From the NCBI GenBank assembly GCA_031291445.1, contig JARLJA010000100.1, forward strand, positions 1-38,992: a stretch of DNA of 38,992 nucleotides, in the 5' to 3' direction. The notes under the pieces are model-generated. The model had not been told where the DNA came from and made no database searches. It saw nothing but the letters and a program-made list of their open reading frames with translations. The position numbers and the translations under genes are program-made. This stretch comes from Xanthobacteraceae bacterium (GTDB lineage: Bacteria > Pseudomonadota > Alphaproteobacteria > Rhizobiales > Xanthobacteraceae). Positions within the stretch are counted from its first letter, which is position 1, and each line of letters opens with the position of its first letter. Positions 25,548-33,808 of the stretch are shown here, one piece after another.

Positions 25548-26831
25548 ATGATTCCCAAGCTCACCAGGCGATCAGTGACCGCGGGCATCGGCGCGGCCAT
25601 CGCGACGCCGTTTGTCGGACGGTCGGCTCTTGCCGCGCAGCCGATCGTTCTCGGCGTACCCTATTGCCAGACGGCCGCAGCGGGAGTCGCGGACCATCAG
25701 GACTTTCTCAACGGCACCACGTTGGCGATGGAGGAGATCAATGCCGCGGGCGGAATCCTCGGCAGGCCGCTCAAGCTGTTCACGACGGACATGAACGTGC
25801 TGTCGCCGGAATCGTCCAAGCAGGCGCTTGCGGCCTGCGTGGATGCCAAGGTCGACGCGATCTCCTTCGCGTTCACCCTGGTGCCGCTGCCGGCGATGGA
25901 CGCGACCATCAAGTACAAGTGTCCTTACATCGACGGCAACGCGCAACGCGCCGGCACCAGCGCGGTCAAGGAACACCCCGAAAAGTACAGCCACATCTTT
26001 CAGTTCTGCCCGTCGGAGGTCAACTACGGATGGACCTATGCTCTTTGGCTGGAGGACGAGGAGAAGCGAGGGGTCTGGAAACCGAAGAACCGCAAGGTTC
26101 ATATCATTCAGGAGCAGATTGGCTACTGTCAGACCATCTCGCGCGCGGCGCAGGAGGCGATCAAAAGGCGGGGCAAGTTCGAAGTCGCCCGCGTGACGGA
26201 TATCCAGTTCCCCGTCCAGGACTGGGCACCGATCATTCACGAGATGAAGGAAGTCGATGCCGGCGCGATCCTGGTGGATCATTGGGTGGCCGCCGAATAT
26301 GCCGCGTTTTGCAAGCAATTCGTCGCAAGTCCAGTGCGAGATTCGCTTGTCTACCTGCAATACGGTCCGTCGCAACCCGAGTTCCTCGAACTCGCGGGGG
26401 CTGCCGCAAACGGCTTCGTCTGGGGCACGACGATGGGTATCTATGGCGACGAGAGGGGTCTTGCTTACAGGCAAAAGTACAAGAAGCGGTTCCCCGGCAT
26501 CGCCGGACTTGCCTACACCGGCATCGCGTACGACCAGACCTACTACCTGAAGAAAGCCTGGGAGGCTGTCGGCGATCCCCGAAAGTTCAAGGAGGTCTGC
26601 GACTGGATTCGTGCGAACCCGCAGCGCGGCGTTTGCGGCTACGTCGACATGGGCAATCCCTACCAGGAGGCGCTCCACTTTCCCGACAATGGCGGCGATG
26701 AACTGCAGGCATCGAAGCTCGAGAGCGGCGTGGCGCAACTCTACGTGCAGGTCCAGGCGGGCGAGCACAAGATCATCTATCCCGGCCCGGTCTCGGAAAC
26801 GAAGCTCGCTCCAGCACCGTGGTGGGATTGA
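25548..26831 (+). CDS. ABC transporter substrate-binding protein, branched-chain amino acid/amide type
   Basis: A 427-residue periplasmic receptor of the LivK/UrtA/AmiC type. It begins with a twin-arginine signal (LTRRSVTAGIGAAIATPFVGRSALAAQ, given here as the region of residues 5-31), with cleavage near residue 30. The fold starts at PIVLGVPYCQTAAAGVADHQDFLNGTTLAMEEINAAGGILGR. The middle and C-terminal lobes include AYDQTYYLKKAWEAVGD. This family binds amino acids, urea and short amides. Here the downstream dimethylformamidase-like genes suggest an amide ligand. ATG 25548 is chosen because AGGAG precedes it and the Tat motif starts at once. Its stop overlaps the next ATG by one base. Confidence 0.9.
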   Translation: MIPKLTRRSVTAGIGAAIATPFVGRSALAAQPIVLGVPYCQTAAAGVADHQDFLNGTTLAMEEINAAGGILGRPLKLFTTDMNVLSPESSKQALAACVDAKVDAISFAFTLVPLPAMDATIKYKCPYIDGNAQRAGTSAVKEHPEKYSHIFQFCPSEVNYGWTYALWLEDEEKRGVWKPKNRKVHIIQEQIGYCQTISRAAQEAIKRRGKFEVARVTDIQFPVQDWAPIIHEMKEVDAGAILVDHWVAAEYAAFCKQFVASPVRDSLVYLQYGPSQPEFLELAGAAANGFVWGTTMGIYGDERGLAYRQKYKKRFPGIAGLAYTGIAYDQTYYLKKAWEAVGDPRKFKEVCDWIRANPQRGVCGYVDMGNPYQEALHFPDNGGDELQASKLESGVAQLYVQVQAGEHKIIYPGPVSETKLAPAPWWD

Positions 26832-27607
26832 TGCTCCGGCAACTGCACCCCACCGGTGGCGCGAGGCAGGGCGGCGATCCCGCGTTGTTTTCCTGCAGCG
26901 GCGTATCTCTCGATCTCGGCGGTCGGGAGATCCTCCGCGACATCAACCTGCATGTCGGGGCCGGAGAAGTCCTCGGCATCATCGGCCCGAACGGCGCGGG
27001 GAAGACCAGCCTGTTTGAAATCCTTTCGGGGCGGATGCTTCCGAAGAGCGGTACGGTCATGTTCAAGGGCGAGAACGTTACGTCCTTGCCGCTGTATTCC
27101 CGGTCACGCCTGGGGATCGGCCGGACCTTCCAGACACCGGTGGTCCCGGACGAACTGACGGTCGGCGAAACCTTCAAGGCGGCGCGTCAGGCCCATCGTC
27201 CGTACCTCACCAGATTCGATGCGGAGTACGGCGCCGACCTCGTCGGCTTGAGGGTCAGCGACGAGACGCCGGCGACGCAGCTCGAGACCTTCAATCGACG
27301 CAAGCTGCTGCTGGCCTGCCTGCTGATGCGCCGGCCGTCGCTGTTGCTGCTGGATGAGCCGGCCGCCGGCCTGATCAATTCGGAAGTCGACGAGATCGAT
27401 ACGTTGCTTCGTCTGCTGGCCAAGGAAATGAACATCTCCATCCTGATCGTCGAGCACCGCATCGAGCTGCTCGGGACGATCGCCGACAGAATCGTGGTCA
27501 TGGATGCCGGGGAGGTGATCTCCGAGGGCTTGATGGAAGACGTGATGGCGGATCCGAAGGTTCACGCAGCCTATTTCGAAGACTTCAGCGAAGAGGCCGA
27601 GACATGA
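26831..27607 (+). CDS. ABC transporter ATP-binding protein (LivG type) with degenerate signature motif
   Basis: A 258-residue cytoplasmic ATPase of the branched-chain amino acid transporter class. The Walker A is at residues 52-60 (GPNGAGKTS), the Q-loop at Q101 (GRTFQTP), Walker B with LLLLDEPAAGL at 171-181, and the H-loop at H209 (IVEHR). The ABC signature that should read like LSYGQQRR is LETFNRRK (151-158), so the usual Ser and Gly that contact ATP are missing. The gene starts one base inside the previous stop (TGATG) and overlaps the next gene by four bases. Confidence 0.9.
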   Translation: MLRQLHPTGGARQGGDPALFSCSGVSLDLGGREILRDINLHVGAGEVLGIIGPNGAGKTSLFEILSGRMLPKSGTVMFKGENVTSLPLYSRSRLGIGRTFQTPVVPDELTVGETFKAARQAHRPYLTRFDAEYGADLVGLRVSDETPATQLETFNRRKLLLACLLMRRPSLLLLDEPAAGLINSEVDEIDTLLRLLAKEMNISILIVEHRIELLGTIADRIVVMDAGEVISEGLMEDVMADPKVHAAYFEDFSEEAET

Positions 27608-28371
27608 ACATCGCCGTGAACAATGGTCTGAGCGGCGGTCCCGCGCATCAGCCGCGGCGTGAGGTCCTGAATGTCAAGGGACTGTCCGCCGGCTACGGGC
27701 CGATCCGTGTCATCCACGATCTCGATCTCGTCGTCGAGTGTGGGGAGCGGATCGGCATCGTCGGTCTGAACGGTCACGGCAAGTCGACCCTGTTCTACGC
27801 GATCGCGGGCCTGACCGGTTGGCAGCGCGGCTCGATCAAGCTGAACGGCAAGGAGGTCGGCCGCACGCGGAGCCAGGGGCCGGGGCGCTACACCCACGAA
27901 ATCGTACGCGCGGGACTCGCATTGATCCCCCAGGGCGATGAGATCTTCCACGGGCTGACCGTCGAGGAACATCTCGATTCCGGGGCCTATACCGCGACCG
28001 CCTGGCGCGACCGCGCCACACGCAAGCTGCGCATCCTGGAGATTTTTCCTCCCTTGCGGAAGCTCATGAACGTGCCCGTCGGGCGCCTGTCGGGCGGCGA
28101 ACGGCGCATGGTGTCGATCGGCAGGGGCCTGATGGCCGACGCGTCGCTGTTCCTCGTCGACGAGCCGTCGCTCGGGCTCGCACCCAAGATCGGCAAGAGC
28201 GTGATCAATGCGCTGATGGACGTCAAGCTCGGAGACGCCGCCATGGTCATCGCGGAGCAGAACGTCGCTTTGCTCGAGGGACGGGTCGATCGCGTCATCG
28301 GCATGCATGTCGGAAAGCTCAAGGGCGAGGCCTCGGCGGCTCTCGCGTTGCAGGTTCATCGAAAGGCTTGA
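27604..28371 (+). CDS. ABC transporter ATP-binding protein (LivF type)
   Basis: A 255-residue partner ATPase. All core motifs are intact: Walker A GLNGHGKS (54-61), Q-loop Q110, signature LSGGERR (162-168) and Walker B LFLVDEPSLGL (182-192). The AEQN switch (Gln in place of His) is normal in LivF proteins. It would pair with the preceding ATPase, whose own signature is degenerate, so only one of the two ATP sites would be standard. It overlaps that gene by four bases (ATGA), and a permease gene follows after three bases. Confidence 0.92.
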   Translation: MNIAVNNGLSGGPAHQPRREVLNVKGLSAGYGPIRVIHDLDLVVECGERIGIVGLNGHGKSTLFYAIAGLTGWQRGSIKLNGKEVGRTRSQGPGRYTHEIVRAGLALIPQGDEIFHGLTVEEHLDSGAYTATAWRDRATRKLRILEIFPPLRKLMNVPVGRLSGGERRMVSIGRGLMADASLFLVDEPSLGLAPKIGKSVINALMDVKLGDAAMVIAEQNVALLEGRVDRVIGMHVGKLKGEASAALALQVHRKA

Positions 28372-28374
28372 GAC

Positions 28375-29256
28375 GTGGACATCTGGTTTCTCGTTAGCAA
28401 CACGATCGTTCTCGCGTGCATCTATGGCACGCTCGCGATCGGAATATCGATCACGTGGTCGAGCCTCGGTCTGCTCAACCTGTCCTACGGCTTCATATTC
28501 GCGTTCGCGGGTTACGGCGCCTGGCTGTTCGCCCAGCACGTCTCGCCGTTCGGGCCGGCGGTCCTCGTCGCCGGCATCCTCTCCGGCGCGCTCGGCGGCG
28601 TGATCATATGCGCGCTGGGGTTCATACCGATCCACGACAAGCCGAATTTCACCATACGCGGTCTGATCGCGACGCTCGCGATCAACCTGATCGGCACGCA
28701 ATTCCTGCTGTGGTGGTTCGGTCCGCGGTCGAAGAGCCTGCCCGAGATCTTCGGCGATTGGTCGGTGTCCCTGTCGGGCGCGGTGTTCTCCGCCGACAAG
28801 GTCGGCAACGTGGTGACGTCCATCCTGATGCTGACGGTCGTCCTGCGGTGGATGCAGTCGAGCAGGCGCGGCCTCGAAATCCGTGCGATGATGATGAATC
28901 CCCACGCGGCCTCCATCGTCGGCATCGGCGTGCGCCGGACGTCCTTCTACGTCATGGGCATCACCGGCGGCCTGGCGGGTCTCGCGGCCGTCCTGCTCTC
29001 CCAGACCTACTACATCTCGCCGTTCGGCGGGCTGATGCCGATGATCAAGGGCGTCAGCATCGCGCTTTGCGGCGGGCTCGGCAGCGTTCGCGGCGCCGTC
29101 ATTGCAGCCGTCCTGCTCGGCCTGAACGAGGCGCTGACGGGCGTATCGATCGGCGGTCGCTACGTCCTCATCACCCAGTTCACCGTGATCATCGCCATCC
29201 TGTTGGTCCGTCCGCGCGGTATCGCCGGGCTGCTCGACAGGGCGAGGGAGGCCTGA
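28375..29256 (+). CDS. ABC transporter permease (LivH type)
   Basis: A 293-residue inner-membrane permease with about eight hydrophobic helices, for example IVLACIYGTLAIGISITWSSLGLLNLSYGFIFAFAG and the C-terminal ITQFTVIIAILLVRPRGIAGL. The conserved cytoplasmic coupling stretch RRGLEIRAMMMNPHAASIVGIGVRRTSFYVMGI is present. GTG 28375, three bases after the previous stop, is the only well-placed start. It forms the channel together with the next, unusual permease. Confidence 0.92.
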   Translation: MDIWFLVSNTIVLACIYGTLAIGISITWSSLGLLNLSYGFIFAFAGYGAWLFAQHVSPFGPAVLVAGILSGALGGVIICALGFIPIHDKPNFTIRGLIATLAINLIGTQFLLWWFGPRSKSLPEIFGDWSVSLSGAVFSADKVGNVVTSILMLTVVLRWMQSSRRGLEIRAMMMNPHAASIVGIGVRRTSFYVMGITGGLAGLAAVLLSQTYYISPFGGLMPMIKGVSIALCGGLGSVRGAVIAAVLLGLNEALTGVSIGGRYVLITQFTVIIAILLVRPRGIAGLLDRAREA

Positions 29257-29259
29257 GCA

Positions 29260-30909
29260 ATGTCCCGTGACAGCGACATCAAATGGCGAAATCCGCTCTT
29301 CGTCTGGGGTGGCAAGAGTGACGTCGAAGAGCTTCCGACCATTCCGTTCCGAAGCCATCAGGAGGTGTGGGAAAGGACGCGTCAATCCAGGGCGAAGCTG
29401 AACCCGGTCGGCCGCCTGCGCTACTACCACAAGTGGGCGGGCCACGGCGGAAGGATGTGGAATCGTCTTCGCTACTGGCCGACCCGTCGCCGGGTGCTGC
29501 GACTGCGCGGGGAATACAATCCGAAGACGTTGCGCGCGGAGAAGACGATTGTCGACAAGCGGCCGATCTGGTGGGTGCTGGGGCTTCTCGCCCTGGCGAT
29601 CGGTCCCTTGTTCACCCCCGGCGATCTGCAGAACACGCTGCTGACGGCCGGCGCCACGTTCGGCATCTACTCCGCGATCAGCCTGTGCTGGATGCTCATC
29701 ATGGGCACCGCGGGCATCTTCTCGCTCGCCTCGTATGCGGTGGTCGGGACGGCCGCGTTCGCGACGGCGCTGCTCGCGGTCAAGTTCGCGCTGCCGTGGT
29801 GGTTGCTGCCGCCGATCGGCGCACTGGTGGGGCTCGTCTTCGGCGGGATCATAGCGCTGCCGGCCACGCGGCTCGACGGCTTCTACTATGCGCTTCTCAC
29901 GCTCGGGCTCAATGAACTCTGCCGCGTCTATTTCGTGACCTCGAAGGAGTTCGGCGCCGCCAACGGCGGGCTCTATGGCGCAACGACCTACGTGCCGGAG
30001 GACTGGTCGCAGCTCGGTCAGCTGCTTCTGGCGTATTACGCCTGCTTCGGCCTGATGCTGCTTGCGTTGCTGCTCTACCGGTTCGTCAACGGCCGCAGGC
30101 TTGGACGAATCCTTCGCATGGCGCCCGAAAAGCGCGAGGCGTTCGCGGAGGCGACCGGGGTGAACTTTCGTCAGGCGCGAGTCTGGGTGTTCGTCATCTC
30201 ATCGATCGGGCTCGGCTTCATTGGCGGATTCTATACCGCCAATTTCGGCGGCGTTGCGTTCTCGATCTTCAACTTCGACACGGTGTTGCTCGGACTTGCC
30301 ATGCTGGTGATCGGGGGAATCGGACGGGCGGAGGGTGCCGTGGTCGGCACGCTCATCGTCGTGTTCTTCGACCAGGTCATGAACACGTGGGGGCCGGCGC
30401 GCTTCATGATCATCGGCCTGATCATGCTGCTGGTCGTGCTCTACCTGCGCAACGGGCTGTTCGGGATCAAGGCGCAGTTCCGCGCCTGGCGCGACAAGAA
30501 GAAGAGCGAGCGGCGGTCGACGCGGGCTGAGAAGGGCGGCGAAATGCTGCCCGAGGAAGCGACCGAAACGGATGACAAGAGCATCATCTACCAGCGGCGC
30601 TACGACAAGATGACGCGCGACCATCTCAAGACGCTCGTCACGGCGGAGATCATAGAGGAGCACCGCCAGACCCTCAACGGTCAGCACAGCGAGGCGCTCG
30701 AGCGGCTGCTGGTCTATTTCCGCACGCGTCCTCAGGAAGAGAAGTACGCCATCATGGCCGTGGAGCGTTTCGCGGGCTATCGGATCGTCGCGCTGTCCGG
30801 ACATCGGGGCGTGGCGCCACGCGTGGTCGAGGACAAGATCTATTCGACGCCGGACGACGCGTGCCACGGCGTCTTCATGCGGCGCATTCAGGATCTGCTC
30901 GAATCCTGA
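29260..30909 (+). CDS. ABC transporter permease (LivM type) fused to a dimethylformamidase alpha-like domain
   Basis: A 549-residue fusion. Residues 1-100 are an unusual basic, hydrophilic N-terminal extension. Residues 101-407 are a LivM permease with helices such as IWWVLGLLALAIGPLF, AGIFSLASYAVVGTAAFATALL and TVLLGLAMLVIGGIGRAEGAVVGTLI. A charged linker (408-440, KKKSERRSTRAEKGG) leads to a 109-residue domain (441-549). That domain aligns without gaps to the stand-alone protein at 33383-33748, about 59 of 109 identical by hand count. It also resembles the small subunit of N,N-dimethylformamidase (IIEEHR...YFRTRP...YRIVAL...HGVFMRRI). No stop or frameshift separates the parts. This would anchor the amidase to the cytoplasmic face of its importer. 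The gene for a beta subunit follows after 66 bases. Confidence 0.9.
   Translation: MSRDSDIKWRNPLFVWGGKSDVEELPTIPFRSHQEVWERTRQSRAKLNPVGRLRYYHKWAGHGGRMWNRLRYWPTRRRVLRLRGEYNPKTLRAEKTIVDKRPIWWVLGLLALAIGPLFTPGDLQNTLLTAGATFGIYSAISLCWMLIMGTAGIFSLASYAVVGTAAFATALLAVKFALPWWLLPPIGALVGLVFGGIIALPATRLDGFYYALLTLGLNELCRVYFVTSKEFGAANGGLYGATTYVPEDWSQLGQLLLAYYACFGLMLLALLLYRFVNGRRLGRILRMAPEKREAFAEATGVNFRQARVWVFVISSIGLGFIGGFYTANFGGVAFSIFNFDTVLLGLAMLVIGGIGRAEGAVVGTLIVVFFDQVMNTWGPARFMIIGLIMLLVVLYLRNGLFGIKAQFRAWRDKKKSERRSTRAEKGGEMLPEEATETDDKSIIYQRRYDKMTRDHLKTLVTAEIIEEHRQTLNGQHSEALERLLVYFRTRPQEEKYAIMAVERFAGYRIVALSGHRGVAPRVVEDKIYSTPDDACHGVFMRRIQDLLES
30580..30906 (+). other. C-terminal dimethylformamidase alpha-like domain within the permease
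   Basis: This segment encodes residues 441-549 of the permease fusion. Highly conserved positions shared with the free paralog include IIEEH, GQHSE, LERLL, YFR-R-P, VE-F, LSGHRG, IY, HG-F and the DLLE end. In dimethylformamidase the small subunit pairs with the large catalytic beta subunit. Here the next gene encodes such a beta subunit. Confidence 0.8.
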
Positions 30910-30975
30910 TCGTGGTTGAACGTGACGTGGATCGCGGCGGTCGTCTGAACGATCGAAATCAAGGGAGTTGGTGCG

Positions 30976-33300
30976 GTGACACCGGTCAGGCTATTTGGCT
31001 ACACGGACAAGATCTCGGTCAGGCCCGGCGAGGCCGTCCAGTTTCATGTCAGTGCCGAGGGAACGGATACGGCCGAGGCGCAACTGGTGCGCTTGATCCA
31101 TGGCGACCAAAATCCGGCCGGGCCTGGCTTCATCGAAGAAGAGGTGGCGTGCGCCGCGAACGGCACATGGCAGGTCGAGCGGCAGACCACTCAGGTGGGA
31201 TCGTTCCTCGAGGTCGACGATGCCGAGTGCCGGCTGGCGTTCGAAGGAAGCTTCACCCTGTTCGCCTTCATCCATCCGACCTGGCCGGCGTCCGGAAAGC
31301 GCCAAAACGTCATCGGCCGGTGGGACAGCGATCGGGGGCTGGGCTATGGGATCGGCCTCGACGAGAGGGGCTGTCTGCAGTTCCGGATCGGACGCGGCAA
31401 CGACACCGTCGAGTGCCTGGCCGCCGATGTCCCGCTGCAGGTCCAGATGTGGTATTTCGTGGCCGCGACCTTCGACGCCGGCACGCGGCGTGCGACGTTG
31501 TATCAGGCCGGTGTCGGCAACAGGTACAACGGCCTGCTGGGCAAGGTTGCGCTGGTCGACTACGATTCCCGCACGTCGGCGATCTTCGGCGCCAGGCCCG
31601 AGAACCTCGCCGGGACTCCGTTCCTGATGGCGGGATCGCGTGGCAGGGACCCGCAGCAGCGCGAATGCGTGTCGGAGCTCTACTGGGGCAAGATCGACCG
31701 ATGCGGCGCGTTTGACCAGGCGCTGCAGCCCGGCGAGCTCGACGCGATCAAGAGTGGCCTGGTGCCGGCGATGGACAGCCTGGTCGCGTACTGGGACACG
31801 AGCAAGGGATATACCGACCGGGGTATCGGCGATGTTGTGGTCGACGTCGGTCGGCACGAGCTGAATGCCCGAGGATACAACCGGCCGGTCCGCGGCCAGA
31901 CCGGCTGGAATTGGGACGGTCACACCGATTGCTTCCGCCTGGCACCCCACGAATTCGGGGGGATCGAGTTTCATGCCGACGCGCTGACGGACTGCAACTG
32001 GAGGGCGACCAAAGTCGTCACGCTGCCGCGCGGACTCAGGAGCGGCTGCTATGCCATGCGGTTGCGCTCGGGCAGCGCAAGGGGGCTCGGCGAGGAGCAC
32101 GTCGTCTTCTTCGTGCGGCCGGAAAAGCCGCGGGCGCAAATTGCGTTTCTGTTTCCGACTTTGACCTATCTCGCGCTGGCAAACGAGCGCCTGAGCTTCG
32201 ATCATCCGGAGCGCGAGGCGATGACGGGCCAGCCGGCCGTGCTATCCGAGATCGACATCGAGATGTACACGAGAGCCGACTTCGGGCTCTCGACCTACGA
32301 CATGCACGCCGATGGCAGCGGCGTGTGCTACAGCTCCTATCACCGGCCGATCATGAACATGCGGCCGAGATACCGGATGCCGAGCCTGGATGTGGCGTCG
32401 GGACTGGCTGCGGATCTCTCGATCATCGCCTGGCTCGAACAGAGCGACTTCGACTACGACGTCCTGACCGACGAGGACCTGCATCGCGACGGATCGGCGG
32501 CATTGGCGCCGTACGCCTGCGTCATCAGCGGCTCGCGGCCGGAATATTGTACCGAGCGCATGCTGGACGCGACGGAGGATTATGTCGCCGACGGCGGTCG
32601 CTACATCTACGCGGGCGGCAACGGATTCAACGCCGCGGCCGGCATCCGTGACAGCCAGCCATGGATCATGGAGTGTCGTCGCCGCGACGACGGCTACAAG
32701 CCGTGGATCTCGCGCTATGGCGAGCACTACATGGCGACGGATGGAATGCGCGGCGGCCCCTGGAAGGTGCTCGGCCGCCCGACCCAGAAGTTGGTCGGGA
32801 TCGGCCTGAGCAGCCAGGGGGGTGGACGAAGCGAGCCATATCGGCGGATGCCGGACAGCTACCACCGCACGGTGTCGTGGATCACCAAGGGGGTCGAAGG
32901 AGAAATCGTCGGCGATTTCGGCCTCGCCAACCACGGTGCGGCGGGGCTGGCCCTCGACTATTACGACCGGGCCCTGGGCACACCGCCGCACACCAGGATC
33001 ATCGCCTCGTCGGGTGGCCACACGGACAGCTACGTCGTGAACCAGCAGCTCGTCCTCTATGCCTATCTGGGCCTCTATGGGTCCTACGACTGGCGCGTGC
33101 ACGCCGACATGACCTACTTCACGGCCCCGAACGGCGGTGCGGTGTTCGCGTGCGGTTCGGTCGCGTTCGCGCAGTCGCTGCCGATCAACAACTTCATGAA
33201 CACCGCGTCCCGCGTGCTTGCCAACGTCGTCGAGGCCTTCGTCAGGCCGGGCAGGTTACCGGGGTTCGCCTGGGTCAACGAAGAAAAACAGTGGGCCTGA
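30976..33300 (+). CDS. dimethylformamidase beta-like protein, paralog 1 (altered active site)
   Basis: A 774-residue protein matching the large subunit of N,N-dimethylformamidase. The N-terminal half has a beta-sandwich then a LamG/concanavalin-like domain (about residues 70-220). The C-terminal half has the characteristic YDMHADGSGVCYSSYHRPIMNMRP region and SRPEYCTERMLDATEDYVADGGRYIYAGGN. From memory, the iron ligands in dimethylformamidase are Tyr399, Tyr440 and Glu521, with His519, Asn547 and Glu657 nearby. The equivalents here are L401, Y441, E523, R521, N549 and A659. Three are thus changed, whereas paralog 2 keeps all of them. It may be structural, regulatory or of altered chemistry. 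GTG 30976 follows AAGGGAG. It lies between the fused alpha and the free alpha genes. Confidence 0.85.
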   Translation: MTPVRLFGYTDKISVRPGEAVQFHVSAEGTDTAEAQLVRLIHGDQNPAGPGFIEEEVACAANGTWQVERQTTQVGSFLEVDDAECRLAFEGSFTLFAFIHPTWPASGKRQNVIGRWDSDRGLGYGIGLDERGCLQFRIGRGNDTVECLAADVPLQVQMWYFVAATFDAGTRRATLYQAGVGNRYNGLLGKVALVDYDSRTSAIFGARPENLAGTPFLMAGSRGRDPQQRECVSELYWGKIDRCGAFDQALQPGELDAIKSGLVPAMDSLVAYWDTSKGYTDRGIGDVVVDVGRHELNARGYNRPVRGQTGWNWDGHTDCFRLAPHEFGGIEFHADALTDCNWRATKVVTLPRGLRSGCYAMRLRSGSARGLGEEHVVFFVRPEKPRAQIAFLFPTLTYLALANERLSFDHPEREAMTGQPAVLSEIDIEMYTRADFGLSTYDMHADGSGVCYSSYHRPIMNMRPRYRMPSLDVASGLAADLSIIAWLEQSDFDYDVLTDEDLHRDGSAALAPYACVISGSRPEYCTERMLDATEDYVADGGRYIYAGGNGFNAAAGIRDSQPWIMECRRRDDGYKPWISRYGEHYMATDGMRGGPWKVLGRPTQKLVGIGLSSQGGGRSEPYRRMPDSYHRTVSWITKGVEGEIVGDFGLANHGAAGLALDYYDRALGTPPHTRIIASSGGHTDSYVVNQQLVLYAYLGLYGSYDWRVHADMTYFTAPNGGAVFACGSVAFAQSLPINNFMNTASRVLANVVEAFVRPGRLPGFAWVNEEKQWA

Positions 33301-33382
33301 GGCAATCATCACGGAATTCCGTGCCGCTGCACCCGGCCGGCACTGACCAGTTCGGTCGTTCGCACATTCTGGAGAGTTGAGG

Positions 33383-33748
33383 ATGCTGCCTCTCGAATAC
33401 GACAGGTCCCAGGACCGCGACATCATCGTCCGGGATCGCTTCGACACGCTTCGCCGCGAGTTCCTGCGGACGATCGTTACGCCCGAGGTGATCGAGGAGC
33501 ACCGGCGATCGCCGCTGGGGCAGCACAGCGAGCGCCTCGAGCGCCTGCTGATCTATTTTCGTCAACGTCCGCTGGACGAAAGATATGCGCTCAGGACCGT
33601 CGAGCCGTTCGGCAAGTATCAGGTGGTCAGGCTTTCGGGCCATCGGGGGACCCCGCCGCGCGCTGTTGACGAGACGATCTACGCGTCGGCGAACGAAGCT
33701 CTGCATGGCTTGTTCCTGCACTGCATCCGCGACCTTCTCGAAACCTAG
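33383..33748 (+). CDS. dimethylformamidase alpha-like small subunit (stand-alone)
   Basis: A 121-residue soluble protein resembling the small subunit of N,N-dimethylformamidase (about 130 residues), with EVIEEHRRSPLGQHSERLERLLIYFRQRP, then YQVVRLSGHRG and NEALHGLFLHCIRDLLE. It is the free paralog of the domain fused to the permease at 30580-30906. ATG 33383 follows GGAGAGTTGAGG. A TTG six bases earlier is in frame but less likely. It lies 82 bases after the first beta gene and 60 before the second, giving the order alpha(fused)-beta-alpha-beta. It should pair with the following beta subunit. Confidence 0.85.
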   Translation: MLPLEYDRSQDRDIIVRDRFDTLRREFLRTIVTPEVIEEHRRSPLGQHSERLERLLIYFRQRPLDERYALRTVEPFGKYQVVRLSGHRGTPPRAVDETIYASANEALHGLFLHCIRDLLET

Positions 33749-33808
33749 AGCCCCACGCGCCGAACGGGCAGGCGCCGCGTTCGGCTTCTCGATTGGAAAC
33801 CCCGCACC

